A stretch of 64,000 bases of DNA, taken from assembly GCA_049287025.1 (NCBI GenBank), contig JBAQFA010000005.1, positions 1 through 64,000 on the forward strand. The letters are read 5' to 3'. The number at the start of each line of letters is the position of its first letter. Positions within the stretch are counted from its first letter, which is position 1. This document shows, piece after piece, positions 17,106-25,491 of the stretch. Source of the stretch: UBA11710 sp049287025. GTDB lineage: Bacteria > Patescibacteriota > Patescibacteriia > Magasanikbacterales > UBA922. Below the pieces are notes generated by a model, which did not search any database, was not told where the DNA came from, and worked only from the letters and a program-made list of their open reading frames with translations. A program made the position numbers and the translations under genes.

Positions 17106-18032
17106 ATGAAAAAAACAATATTGTTTATCACAATTTTACTTTTAGTTGTACTTGGTTTGCTTTTTTTTATTAAAAAAGACAAAGTTATTTCTAATGAAAA
17201 TACAAACTTAACCACAGAACAACAAGATAAATTAAAAATAACTTTCCTTGATGTTGGCCAAGGTGATGCGACATTTATAGAATTTCCAGACGGACAACAG
17301 ATGCTCGTGGATTGTGCGATTGATGGGCGAATTTTGGAAGCTTTAGGTAGGGTAATGGATTACTATGATCATGATATTGATTATTTATTAATCACTCATC
17401 CTGATTCAGATCATTACGGTGGCTGTGCCGAAGTATTAAAAAGATTTGATGTAAAAAATATTATTTATAATGGAACAAAAAAAGAGTATGATGATTTTTG
17501 GGTAGCATTTTGGCAAGCAGTTCAGGCTGAGCAGGCAAAATATGTTGAAGTTGATCATGAAGATGTTTGGGAAATTGCCAGTACTAGTTTGCATTGGTTA
17601 TATCCAGATCAACCCTTAGCCCTAGCCACTAGCACTTGGCAAAAGGAAAGTAACAATGGGTCAATTGTTTTTGAATTAAATTATAATGGTAAAGAAGCTT
17701 TGTTTATGGGCGATGCTGAAATTGATTTGGAAAAATATTTATTAAATACCTATGGTGAACAATTAGAGACTGATATATTGAAGGTAGGGCATCATGGTAG
17801 TTCTGGAGCATCACATCAAGAATTTGTGGATGTAGTCAGCCCAGAATATGCCATATTTTCCGCTGGCAAAAATAATCAATTTGGTCATCCATCGCCGAGA
17901 GTGGAAAAAAGATTAGAGCGAGCTTCTAGCACGATTTGGCGGACCGATTTGGGTGGTGATATTGTTTGTGAAATAGGAGATTTGATTAATTGTAATTATA
18001 AAAATATTTATGTGGACCAAAAAACAAATTAA
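17106..18032 (+). CDS. ComEC-type metallo-beta-lactamase (separate hydrolase half)
   Basis: 308 residues: an N-terminal membrane anchor (about 2-22) and an extracytoplasmic metallo-beta-lactamase domain. The opening KITFLDVGQGDATFIEFPDGQQMLVDCA is typical of the ComEC C-terminal hydrolase. The metal site is THPDSDHYGG (HxxxDH pattern); later ligands are FMGDAE and KVGHHGSSGAS. In long ComEC proteins this domain is thought to degrade the non-transported DNA strand. Being encoded near a ComEC channel that lacks it implies a two-subunit version. ATG 17106 follows the repeat array. Confidence 0.88.
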   Translation: MKKTILFITILLLVVLGLLFFIKKDKVISNENTNLTTEQQDKLKITFLDVGQGDATFIEFPDGQQMLVDCAIDGRILEALGRVMDYYDHDIDYLLITHPDSDHYGGCAEVLKRFDVKNIIYNGTKKEYDDFWVAFWQAVQAEQAKYVEVDHEDVWEIASTSLHWLYPDQPLALATSTWQKESNNGSIVFELNYNGKEALFMGDAEIDLEKYLLNTYGEQLETDILKVGHHGSSGASHQEFVDVVSPEYAIFSAGKNNQFGHPSPRVEKRLERASSTIWRTDLGGDIVCEIGDLINCNYKNIYVDQKTN

Positions 18033-18747
18033 ACAACATTTTGAAGCGGGAGAGAAATTAGGCCTTATAAAAAATGAAGTGGCTGATTTTATTCGTAATA
18101 ACAAAAATATAAATGAATTATTGGTACAAAAATTTGTTTTGAAAAGAATGAAAGAGTGTGGAATGAAAATGGATAAAATGAAACCAATTGTCGCTTTTGG
18201 GAAAAATACGTCCAATGTTCATTATTTTGTTTCTAGAAAAAGTAATCGTAAATTAAAGCCAGATACTTTAATATTATTGGATATTTGGGCAAGGTTAAAT
18301 CAACCCAAAGCGCCTTATGCTGATATGACGTGGATGTTTTATTATGGAAAAAAGACACCAGCCAAACTAGAACAATTATTTAAAAAAGTTTTAATCGCGC
18401 GTGATTTGGCCTTGAGAAAAATGAAACATAATTTAAAATCTAAATTGCCTGTAGTTGGTAAAGAAATGAATGAATTAGTGAGAAAATATTTTGGTAAATT
18501 AGAAAAGAATCTTAAACACAGTCTTGGTCATTCTTTAGGAACTCTTAGTCCACACGGTATTTATGTTGGTTTCCATCGCCGAGATAAAAAACCAATTGTT
18601 AATGAACTAGCTTATACGATTGAACCAGGTTTATATTTTGCCAATCGATATGGATTTAGAAGTGAAATTGATGTTTTTGTAGAAAAAAATGGAGGAATAG
18701 TAATTACTACACCGGTGCAGAGGAAAATTGAGCGCATTTACAAATAG
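18010..18747 (+). CDS. M24-family metallopeptidase, minimal form
   Basis: 245 residues, essentially only the pita-bread catalytic domain of Xaa-Pro aminopeptidase/methionine aminopeptidase relatives. Predicted metal ligands are Asp in LILLDIWARLN, Asp in YADMTWMF, His in HSLGHSLGTLSPHG, Glu in YTIEPGLYF and Glu in FRSEIDVFV. The usual N-terminal creatinase domain is missing. It overlaps the preceding gene by 23 bases in another frame, a sign of translational coupling. Probable role: removal of N-terminal residues from peptides. Exact specificity is unknown. Confidence 0.85.
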   Translation: MWTKKQIKQHFEAGEKLGLIKNEVADFIRNNKNINELLVQKFVLKRMKECGMKMDKMKPIVAFGKNTSNVHYFVSRKSNRKLKPDTLILLDIWARLNQPKAPYADMTWMFYYGKKTPAKLEQLFKKVLIARDLALRKMKHNLKSKLPVVGKEMNELVRKYFGKLEKNLKHSLGHSLGTLSPHGIYVGFHRRDKKPIVNELAYTIEPGLYFANRYGFRSEIDVFVEKNGGIVITTPVQRKIERIYK

Positions 18748-18765
18748 GCTATTTTTTGCTAGACT
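18737..18765 (+). promoter_or_regulatory. Promoter of the holin-like operon
   Basis: TTTACA, a 17-base spacer, TGC immediately before TAGACT (18760-18765). The -35 lies in the last codons of the M24 gene. The leader holds a ttattccttattc word array (18768-18801). Confidence 0.6.
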
Positions 18766-18805
18766 ATATTTATTCCTTATTCTTTAATCCTTATTCCTTT
18801 TTAAT

Positions 18806-19144
18806 ATGAAACTATTACTTCGTTGGGTTATAAATGCTGGCGTTTTATTGCTCCTAGCTAATTATTTACCAGGCATTGCGGTCACAGGTTGGTATTCAGC
18901 TCTAATCGCGGCCTTGGTATTAGGTTTGGTCAATGCTCTCATTCGTCCCTTGTTTATTTTATTAACTTTACCAGTAAATATTTTAACACTAGGTTTATTT
19001 ACTTTAGTGATTAATGCTTTGTTATTTTGGTTTGTTGGGACTGTCGTGCAAGGATTTTTGGTTGTGGGTTTCTGGCCGGCATTTTGGGGTGCATTGGTGA
19101 TGTCGATTGTGAGTTGGATTTTGAGTAGTTTATTGAAAAAATAA
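18806..19144 (+). CDS. YvlD/phage holin superfamily IV membrane protein
   Basis: 112 residues, four hydrophobic helices. NALIRPLFILLTLPVNILTLGLFTLVINALLFW is the family signature. Despite the 'holin' family name, these small proteins are widespread chromosomal membrane proteins of unknown function, and there is no phage gene nearby. The gene is followed after 3 bases by another membrane protein gene. Confidence 0.85.
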   Translation: MKLLLRWVINAGVLLLLANYLPGIAVTGWYSALIAALVLGLVNALIRPLFILLTLPVNILTLGLFTLVINALLFWFVGTVVQGFLVVGFWPAFWGALVMSIVSWILSSLLKK

Positions 19145-19147
19145 TTT

Positions 19148-19684
19148 ATGAAAATTAAAAATTTTAAAAGTGTATTATATTGGATTTTATTGAGCTTCTT
19201 CTTGCTTATTGCACTTGCGATAGTTTTTTCTTTTTTAGGAGAGCCAGATGAAATAAATAATAGGTGGAATGATTTATTTGTGCTTTTGTTTTTAGGTGGA
19301 AATATTTTTATATTGTTTTACCTAGTAAGAAAAACATCTATTAGTAATATTAAAAGTTTACTACTTTTCTTTACTTCTATTTTTATTGCCATGTTGTCAT
19401 ATGGTTTTATATATCTATTTATTAAATTAATTTTACCAAAAGTTACAACAGTGCAGTTAACGTTTATTCCGCTTATTATAATAACAATCTATGTATACTT
19501 TGTAGCTCGTTTTTTTAATATAGAAAAATTTAATTCTCATCTTGCAAAGCATCCGGCTGTTTTAGGTTCGTTGTCTATATTTTTTAATGCGTTTGTTTTT
19601 ATAGCACTTCTGTGGTTACAGTTACGCATACATTATAAATTAGTAGATCTTAAAAAAGGTAAAACTGAAATATTGTATACTTAA
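19148..19684 (+). CDS. Hypothetical five-helix membrane protein
   Basis: 178 residues with about five predicted membrane segments (near 8-31, 43-60, 70-97, 101-121 and 135-156) and short loops. I recognise no domain. It begins 3 bases after the holin-like gene and 18 bases before pyrH, so all three probably share a transcript. It may be fast evolving, as it contains few charged conserved-looking motifs. Confidence 0.6.
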   Translation: MKIKNFKSVLYWILLSFFLLIALAIVFSFLGEPDEINNRWNDLFVLLFLGGNIFILFYLVRKTSISNIKSLLLFFTSIFIAMLSYGFIYLFIKLILPKVTTVQLTFIPLIIITIYVYFVARFFNIEKFNSHLAKHPAVLGSLSIFFNAFVFIALLWLQLRIHYKLVDLKKGKTEILYT

Positions 19685-19702
19685 ATATTTTATAAAAAAA
19701 GT

Positions 19703-20389
19703 ATGAATAATTATAAAATCATTTCTGTCGGTGGTTCAATTATAATTCCTAAAACTGGATTTGATATTAAATTTTTGAAAAAGTTTAGAGAATTAATTTT
19801 GGCTCGCGTCAAAGCTGGTGAAAAATTTATTTTAGTTATTGGTGGGGGAGCGACATGTAGACTTTATCAAGAGGCTCTGGCAAAGACGGTCAAAACTAGC
19901 AATGAAGATTTGGATTGGTTAGGGATTTACACCACTTGGTTCAATGCCGAGTTTGTAAAATTAATGTTTATCAATTATGCTTTTAACGAAGTCATTAAGG
20001 ACCCAACTAAAAAAATCAAAACTAATAAGCCAATTATTATTGCTGGTGGTTGGAAGCCGGGTTGTTCTACTGACAAAGATGCTGTTTTATTAGCTAAAAA
20101 TTTTGGGGCTAAAGAATTAATCAATTTGTCCAATATTGAATATGTTTTTGATAAAGATCCAAATAAATATAAAGATGCAAAAAAGATTGAGAAAATAAAC
20201 TGGTCAGATTTTAGAAAAAATATTGTTGGGTATAAGTGGGTACCAGGTAAAAATGTGCCATTTGACCCTATGGCGAGTGAGTTGGCGGAAAAAATGTGGT
20301 TAAAAGTTAGTATTTTGTGTGGAACTGATTTAGTTGAAGTTAAAAAGGCTTTAAGTGGAAAAAAGTTTAAAGGGACAATAATTGTGTAA
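19703..20389 (+). CDS. pyrH: UMP kinase, archaeal-type amino acid kinase fold
   Basis: 228 residues. Motifs are ISVGGSIIIPKTGFD (phosphate-binding start), LVIGGGATCRLYQEA, GGWKPGCSTDKDAVLLAKNFGAKELINLSNIEYVFDKDPNKYKDAKKIEKINW and the ending SGKKFKGTIIV. It phosphorylates UMP to UDP for pyrimidine nucleotide synthesis. The short length and CSTDKDAV/YVFDKDP pattern resemble archaeal UMP kinases more than E. coli PyrH. An isopentenyl-phosphate kinase is a less likely alternative, since no mevalonate genes are nearby. Confidence 0.85.
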   Translation: MNNYKIISVGGSIIIPKTGFDIKFLKKFRELILARVKAGEKFILVIGGGATCRLYQEALAKTVKTSNEDLDWLGIYTTWFNAEFVKLMFINYAFNEVIKDPTKKIKTNKPIIIAGGWKPGCSTDKDAVLLAKNFGAKELINLSNIEYVFDKDPNKYKDAKKIEKINWSDFRKNIVGYKWVPGKNVPFDPMASELAEKMWLKVSILCGTDLVEVKKALSGKKFKGTIIV

Positions 20390-20392
20390 TTC

Positions 20393-20508
20393 CGAGTGAG
20401 TGAAACGAAAGAGGAATCCTTTTTAGTATCTTTAAACATTGCAATTCAATAATGCGAATTTAGAAGTATAGGAAAGGGATCCCTCGTCGTTCCTCCTCGG
20501 GATTGTGA
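20393..20508. repeat. REPIN-like palindrome doublet (intergenic copy)
   Basis: Left end TTCCGAGTGAGTG..GAGGAATCC, an AT-rich core containing tttaaacattg, and right end GGGATCCCTCG..CTCGGGATT. The ends are inverted copies of each other. Related elements sit in frame in genes at 36690, 50003, 51400 and 52294. Confidence 0.75.
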
Positions 20509-20514
20509 ACGACT

Positions 20515-20539
20515 CCGCTTGCCAAAAGCGGTTTTTTTT
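20515..20539 (+). terminator. Intrinsic terminator after pyrH unit
   Basis: CCGCTT, a 5-base loop, AAGCGG and eight Ts; it directly follows the REPIN-like element. Confidence 0.85.
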
Positions 20540-20550
20540 ATTATAGTACA

Positions 20551-20652
20551 CCCAGCACCATAAACGATTTCCATTATCAATTTATAACTAAATATAGTTA
20601 ATTCGTTATCTTATTCTTATAAAGGCAGCCTAACTAGCCTTATGGTGCTGGG
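20551..20652. repeat. 13-bp perfect inverted repeat framing a leader
   Basis: CCCAGCACCATAA (20551-20563) and its exact complement TTATGGTGCTGGG (20640-20652), 76 bases apart. The right arm covers the first in-frame ATG of the next gene. It could be an operator or a boundary of a lost element. Confidence 0.6.
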
Positions 20653-20659
20653 TAAATAT

Positions 20660-21757
20660 ATGAACGGTAAGTCAAACTACCAAATTTATTCTACCTCAAA
20701 AGAAGCCTGGGATGCAATGTATCAGGCCATTTTTGATGCGCAAAAGTCAATTTATTGGGAAGTTTATATCTTAGTAGATGATAGTGTAGGAAATCGGTTT
20801 TTTGATTTATTATGCGAAAAAGTTAAACAGGGTGTGGATGTAAAAATTGTGGTTGATTATTGGGGCAGTTTTTGGTTATCAAACAAAGCGATTGAAAAAT
20901 TAAAAAACGCTGGGGTTGATATTAGATTATTCAAATTTGATGGCAATATATTTCATGGTCTAAAAAATTGGCTAGCCAGACGTAATCATCGTAAGATCAT
21001 GGTGATTGATGAAACCGTTGGTTTTATTGGCGGGGTCAATGTGCAAAAAGAGATGGAAAATTGGTTAGATATTCATGTGAGTGTAGAAGGTAATGCGGTG
21101 AACTCATTATCCCGAGCTTTTGCTAAATCTTATATTATTTCTGGCGGAGATAAAGAAAAAGTAAAAAAATTATTGCAATATAAATTTAGAATTAAAAAAG
21201 ATGAGGCAGAATTTATTTATGATGAACCAAATCAAAAAATTTCTAATGCTAGAAAAAAATATACTGAAGCATTGTTAAAAGCCAGAGAAAGGGTAATTTT
21301 ATTTTCCCCTTATTATTTTCCCGATCGTAAATTTTTACAAGCTCTGTGGGCAGCTCGGAAACGGGGGGTAAGAGTGGATCTACTTATTCCATTTCGTGTC
21401 GATATAAAAATTGCCAAGTATGCCGCTTTTGCTTGGTTTTCTATTATGAGAAAGCATGGCGTAAATATTCATTTGATTGATAAAATGATGCATGGTAAGG
21501 GGGTGATAGTAGATGATGATTGGGCTATGGTGGGAAGTACAAATATTGAACAAAGTGCTTTTTATAATAATTATGAAGCTAACGTAAAAATTCAAGACAA
21601 GTTGACTGTAAAAAAATTAAAAGATAAAGTTTTGCAATGGTTGGAACAGACAGTTTTGTTTGATGATATTAAATGGGCCAAACGCAGTCGTTGGTATAAA
21701 TTTAAAGAAAAGTTTGCTTTGCGGGTATATAAATATTGGTATAGAAGAAAAAAGTAA
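20660..21757 (+). CDS. Cardiolipin synthase-like phospholipase D protein
   Basis: 365 residues. Two HxKxxxxD motifs are seen: HRKIMVIDETVGFIGGVN and HGKGVIVDDDWAMVGSTN, each in a PLD domain of about 150 residues. Bacterial enzymes of this kind join or transfer phosphatidyl groups to form cardiolipin. Unlike typical Cls, there is no N-terminal pair of membrane helices, as in ClsB-type enzymes. The basic C-terminus (RVYKYWYRRKK) may aid membrane contact. The start is put at MNGKSNYQ because the earlier ATG lies inside the 13-bp inverted repeat. Confidence 0.85.
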   Translation: MNGKSNYQIYSTSKEAWDAMYQAIFDAQKSIYWEVYILVDDSVGNRFFDLLCEKVKQGVDVKIVVDYWGSFWLSNKAIEKLKNAGVDIRLFKFDGNIFHGLKNWLARRNHRKIMVIDETVGFIGGVNVQKEMENWLDIHVSVEGNAVNSLSRAFAKSYIISGGDKEKVKKLLQYKFRIKKDEAEFIYDEPNQKISNARKKYTEALLKARERVILFSPYYFPDRKFLQALWAARKRGVRVDLLIPFRVDIKIAKYAAFAWFSIMRKHGVNIHLIDKMMHGKGVIVDDDWAMVGSTNIEQSAFYNNYEANVKIQDKLTVKKLKDKVLQWLEQTVLFDDIKWAKRSRWYKFKEKFALRVYKYWYRRKK

Positions 21758-21796
21758 TATTAGGTGTTAGGTTATAGCTATTAGGTTTTAGAATTA

Positions 21797-21886
21797 TCTG
21801 CTCAAATTTGTTATAATCCGTTTAATCTGCTGTTTTGTCCAATTTAACAGCAGATTTGAACAAATTAAAGCAGATTAAAACAGAAA
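21797..21886. repeat. gcagatttgaac hairpin family, copy 1
   Basis: Perfect 11-bp arms AATCTGCTGTT (21824-21834) and AACAGCAGATT (21846-21856), with outer imperfect pairing of tctgctcaaatttgtt and aaattaaagcagatt. It contains TTATAAT. Close relatives are at 26446-26541 and 37303-37398. The preceding 21758-21792 is a ttaggtgttagg word array. Confidence 0.75.
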
Positions 21887-21898
21887 AATATAATTTTT

Positions 21899-23254
21899 GT
21901 GTATAATAAGATTTTACAATCACCGTTGGCAGATAGAATGAGGCCTCGCTTTTTTAGCGAGTTTTTTGGTCAGGAAGAAATTGTGGGTGAAGGAAAATTA
22001 TTACGTAAATTAGTAGAGAATGATGAATTATCTTCAATTATGTTTTGGGGTCCGCCAGGAGTGGGTAAGACTACTTTAGCGCAGATTATTGCTAATCAAA
22101 CTAAGTCGCACTTTGTAGTTTTATCAGCCGTGGATTCTGGCAAGGATGACCTAAGAAAAATTGTCAAAGAAGCTAAGGATAGACTTTATGGTTTGGAAAG
22201 TCAGAAAACTATTTTATTTATAGATGAAATTCATCGTTGGAACAAAGCGCAACAAGATGCATTATTACCACTAGTAGAGAGAGGCGATTTAGTTTTAATT
22301 GGCGCGACTACAGAAAATCCATCATTTGAAATTATTGGACCATTGTTGTCTCGGTCTCGGGTGTTTATTCTAAAAAAATTGGAAGAAAAAGATATTATAA
22401 AAATAATTGATCAAGCATTGGAAGACAAAGATAGGGGATTTGGTGAATATAAAGTGGAAATTAAAGACGAAGTTAAAGAATTACTTGCCCAACTTTCTGG
22501 TGGAGATGCTAGGACAGCGTTGAATGGGTTGGAATTATCATTTAAGTCAAAAGTCCAGACCCCCTCAGCACTCGCTTCGCTCGTGTCTACTCCCCCTAAT
22601 AGGGGGAGAAAATCAGGTGTGGTAAAGATAGATATTAATGATATCAAAGAAGCCTTACAACGTACGCATTTAGTATTTGATAAAAATGGTGAAGAGTTTT
22701 ATAATTTAATTTCAGCCTTGCACAAATCAATGCGCGGAAGTGATGCCAACGCGAGTTTGTATTGGCTCGCGCGAATGATTGAAGGTGGGGCAGATCCATT
22801 GTATGTCGCGCGTCGAGTTTTGCGATTTGCTGCCGAAGATATTGGTATGGCTGATTCGCACGCTTTACTTGTGGTTAACACTGCCTATGATGCTTGTCAT
22901 AAATTAGGTTTTCCTGAATGCAATGTTCATTTGGCTGAAGCGGTGGTGTATTGTGCTATGGCAAAAAAATCCAATTTAATTTATCGCGCTTATGAAGAAG
23001 CGGCGATGGATGCACGTGAGACTTCACACCTGGGTGTACCAATTCATCTCCGTAATGCCCCGACTAAATTTATGAAGGAAATTGGTTATGGTAAAGATTA
23101 TAAATACACCCCGGATTTTAAAGGTGAGGAAGCAAAACAGGATTATTTGCCAAAAGAATTAAAACATAAAGATTATTTATCTAAAGCGCCAACTAGGTAT
23201 ACAGAATACGTGAAGTCGCGAAAAGATAAAAAACATAAAAGTTCTGAGGTATAA
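21899..23254 (+). CDS. rarA: RarA/MgsA-type AAA+ ATPase (replication-associated recombination protein A)
   Basis: 451 residues. The opening PLADRMRPRFFSEFFGQEEIVGEGKLLRKLV is diagnostic. Walker A is GPPGVGKTT (51-59), Walker B LFIDEIHRWNKAQQD, sensor I GATTENPSFEI. The C-terminal MgsA tetramerisation domain has KSMRGSDANASLYWLARMIEGGADP. It acts at stalled replication forks. Residues about 219-240 (TPSALASLVSTPPNRGRKSG) are an in-frame insertion from a GC-rich repeat. The start is GTG 21899, since the next ATG would remove the conserved PLADR. Confidence 0.93.
   Translation: MYNKILQSPLADRMRPRFFSEFFGQEEIVGEGKLLRKLVENDELSSIMFWGPPGVGKTTLAQIIANQTKSHFVVLSAVDSGKDDLRKIVKEAKDRLYGLESQKTILFIDEIHRWNKAQQDALLPLVERGDLVLIGATTENPSFEIIGPLLSRSRVFILKKLEEKDIIKIIDQALEDKDRGFGEYKVEIKDEVKELLAQLSGGDARTALNGLELSFKSKVQTPSALASLVSTPPNRGRKSGVVKIDINDIKEALQRTHLVFDKNGEEFYNLISALHKSMRGSDANASLYWLARMIEGGADPLYVARRVLRFAAEDIGMADSHALLVVNTAYDACHKLGFPECNVHLAEAVVYCAMAKKSNLIYRAYEEAAMDARETSHLGVPIHLRNAPTKFMKEIGYGKDYKYTPDFKGEEAKQDYLPKELKHKDYLSKAPTRYTEYVKSRKDKKHKSSEV
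22552..22618. repeat. Palindromic insertion inside rarA
   Basis: Contains CTCGCTTCGCTCG and a CCCCCTAATAGGGGG stem. The text is unlike the flanking codons and separates the AAA lid (LELSF..) from KIDINDIKEALQ, where relatives have a direct join. Confidence 0.7.
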
Positions 23255-23261
23255 AATATTT

Positions 23262-24290
23262 ATGCAAATATCTGAAAAACAATTAGAATTATTGAACACC
23301 CTGGTTTCATCTTTTCAGACTGATTATGATCTTTCTAATTTGCATTTATTTAAAAAGAGAGCTGGTTTAGCTACATTATTTTTTGATACCAAAGATTTTT
23401 TGCAAGATAAAAATTTTGTAATTTCAGAATTAGTAAGTATGTTTAACTTACCAATCAAGATTTATGGCGGTGTTAGTAATACTCTAATTACCCTTGAAGG
23501 TTTTGATGGAATTTTTATTATTGATAGAAAAGTTGGAACTGATAATATTAAGATACATGAAAAAGAAAGTGAAATTGTCTGTGATGGCGCTGTTTTATTA
23601 TCAACCTTAGTAAGAGTGGTCTGTGAAGCTGGGTTTGATTTGGGCTGTTTGGCTAGCATACCAGGAACAGTGGGTGGTGGAGTAATTGGTAATTGTGGGG
23701 CAGGGAATACGGGTAAATATATTAGTGATTTTATAACTAAAATAGAAGCTTATAATATTTTAGAAAGAAAAATAGAAATTTTTTATCCAGATGAAAAGTT
23801 TTTTTCTGGTAGAAAAAGTTTATTACAAGATTTTAATATTCCTTGTACAAAATATATTATTGATAAGGTAACATTAAAACCGAATTTTGTTGGCAGTGAG
23901 AAAGCGGTAGAATATTTAAAAGAGAGAATAGAATATAGAAAAAAAGTAAATGAAGAAGGTCATAATTTTGGGACAGCTGGTTCTTTTTGGGCTAATAGAG
24001 TTTTACCAGATAGTTTTAAAATAAACAATCCAGATGTAAAGGTGCGTGATTTAATCGTCAGGACTGGTTTGGATAAATTGAATATTAATGGTGCACGATA
24101 TACACCCAATTATTCCTTTTTATCTACTGAAGATAACACTTCTGATGAAGATGTCGCACAATTATTAAAAATTACTGTTAATGCTTTGCAAAGAGACTAC
24201 AATATAACTCCATATAAAGAAGTAGAAATATTATCCAAAAATGGTGTTATTACTCTGGATGAATATTTTGCTTTGTATCAAAATGATTAA
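23262..24290 (+). CDS. MurB-like FAD-linked reductase (divergent paralogue)
   Basis: 342 residues. An FAD-binding type 4 domain has the MurB-style loop YGGVSNTLI and GFDLGCLASIPGTVGGGVIGNCGAG. The C-terminal MurB domain has GTAGSFWANR, whose Ser matches the catalytic proton donor, and a terminal KEVEIL Glu. MurB reduces UDP-GlcNAc-enolpyruvate to UDP-MurNAc. A much more typical MurB is encoded at 54926-55870, so this longer copy may use another substrate. It has a 60-residue N-terminal extension. It forms a close cluster with rarA (7-base gap) and the GNAT gene (2-base gap). Confidence 0.8.
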   Translation: MQISEKQLELLNTLVSSFQTDYDLSNLHLFKKRAGLATLFFDTKDFLQDKNFVISELVSMFNLPIKIYGGVSNTLITLEGFDGIFIIDRKVGTDNIKIHEKESEIVCDGAVLLSTLVRVVCEAGFDLGCLASIPGTVGGGVIGNCGAGNTGKYISDFITKIEAYNILERKIEIFYPDEKFFSGRKSLLQDFNIPCTKYIIDKVTLKPNFVGSEKAVEYLKERIEYRKKVNEEGHNFGTAGSFWANRVLPDSFKINNPDVKVRDLIVRTGLDKLNINGARYTPNYSFLSTEDNTSDEDVAQLLKITVNALQRDYNITPYKEVEILSKNGVITLDEYFALYQND

Positions 24291-24292
24291 TT

Positions 24293-24787
24293 ATGAATCT
24301 AACAATTGAAAAATACACAATAAAAAACAGGATTAGTTTGATGAAGTTGATTGATGAATTTCAAGATTATTTAATTAGCATTGATGATTTTAAAAGATTA
24401 GTTAAGAAATCAGGTTTTTGTACTAAATATTTTGCAAACATAATAAAAATATCAAAATTAAACAACGGTGTAATTTATTTGGCAAAAGATAATAATGGTT
24501 TAGCTATTGGTTATGTCGTTGGCATTATTAAGAAAGAAAACGTTGTAGAATCGTTATTGCATAAGAATCAAGAAAAAATAGGTAGAGTTATAGATTTATT
24601 TGTTAGTGAGAATTATAGAGGTCAAAAGGTGGGTTATAAACTTTTAAATTACATAGAAAAATATTTTAAGACAAAAAAATGTGATTTAATTAGGATTGAA
24701 GTTTACGCACCGAATAAAAAAGCCCATGAATTCTATAAAAAATGTGGTTATTTGAATGAATCAATTGATGTTGTTAAATTTATTTGA
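24293..24787 (+). CDS. GNAT-family N-acetyltransferase
   Basis: 164 residues. Acetyl-CoA-binding motif A is VIDLFVSENYRGQKVGYKLLNYIEKYF, followed by the IRIEVYAPNKKAHEFYKKCGY motif B. It probably acetylates an amine on a small molecule or a protein N-terminus. Substrate is unknown. It is tightly linked on both sides (2 bases before, 1 base after). Confidence 0.88.
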   Translation: MNLTIEKYTIKNRISLMKLIDEFQDYLISIDDFKRLVKKSGFCTKYFANIIKISKLNNGVIYLAKDNNGLAIGYVVGIIKKENVVESLLHKNQEKIGRVIDLFVSENYRGQKVGYKLLNYIEKYFKTKKCDLIRIEVYAPNKKAHEFYKKCGYLNESIDVVKFI

Positions 24788-24788
24788 T

Positions 24789-25466
24789 ATGCAGAAAATT
24801 TTTGTCATTCTAGGCTATGGTGTACCAAAAAACATTATGACTGATGATAATTATGGTTGTTATTTAGGCTTTACTTTTAATAAGATTTATGATGAAGTAA
24901 ATGGGGAACAGGCAAAAATTTTATTTTGTGGTGGCAAGACTGATTGTCATTCGCCATACAAAAGAACTGAGGCCGAAGAAATGTTTAAATTGTTTGTGAG
25001 TTTTGCCAAAAGAAAATTTATTAAAGCAAAAACTAAGGATTGGCAATATATAAAAGAGAAAAAATCAGTCTGTCGTTTGGAAAATTTTTTGTACACTTAT
25101 GACTATCTTGTAAAACATAAAATAAAATCAGCTGAAGTAGTAGTTTTTTGTGAATATACTAGACGAAAGAGGGCAGGGGAATTGATAAAAAGGATTTTTA
25201 AAGGCTATAAAGTAAAATTAGAACCAGTGGATTTTGATTTAAGTCCTAATCGTTATTTAGATAAAGATTTTATATCAAAAAAAGAGAATAGACAGCAGGC
25301 TTGGGCATTGCGTGCCTTGGCAGACAAAAATGAATTAAAAAAGTTTATTCAAAATCATAAAGATAAGTTAAAATTTCTTCGAGAAAATAATTATATTAAT
25401 AATCCAGAAGTGGTAGAGGAGTGGTGGAAGATAAATAACAAATTACAAAAACCAAATAACAAATAA
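24789..25466 (+). CDS. DUF218-like (YdcF/SanA type) protein, tentative
   Basis: 225 residues, no signal peptide. The N-terminus FVILGYGVPKNIMTDDNYGCYLGFTFNKIY and the following ILFCGGKTDCHSPYKRTEAEEMFKLF resemble the DUF218 pattern: a leading strand with Gly, a GG(x)T strand end, then a TEA(E)xM helix. VVVFCEYTRRKRAGELIKRIF fits the second conserved strand-helix. In DUF218 proteins these residues form a Rossmann-like site of unknown chemistry. The assignment rests on pattern memory only. ATG 24789 follows the previous TGA stop by one base. The C-terminal codons blend into an aaataacaaa word repeat. Confidence 0.55.
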   Translation: MQKIFVILGYGVPKNIMTDDNYGCYLGFTFNKIYDEVNGEQAKILFCGGKTDCHSPYKRTEAEEMFKLFVSFAKRKFIKAKTKDWQYIKEKKSVCRLENFLYTYDYLVKHKIKSAEVVVFCEYTRRKRAGELIKRIFKGYKVKLEPVDFDLSPNRYLDKDFISKKENRQQAWALRALADKNELKKFIQNHKDKLKFLRENNYINNPEVVEEWWKINNKLQKPNNK

Positions 25467-25491
25467 ATTACAAATTTTGAAATTATAAAAT

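Noticed and set aside
18806..19144. Phage holin as evidence of a prophage
   Set aside because: The family is mostly chromosomal YvlD-like protein; no capsid, integrase or lysin gene is nearby.
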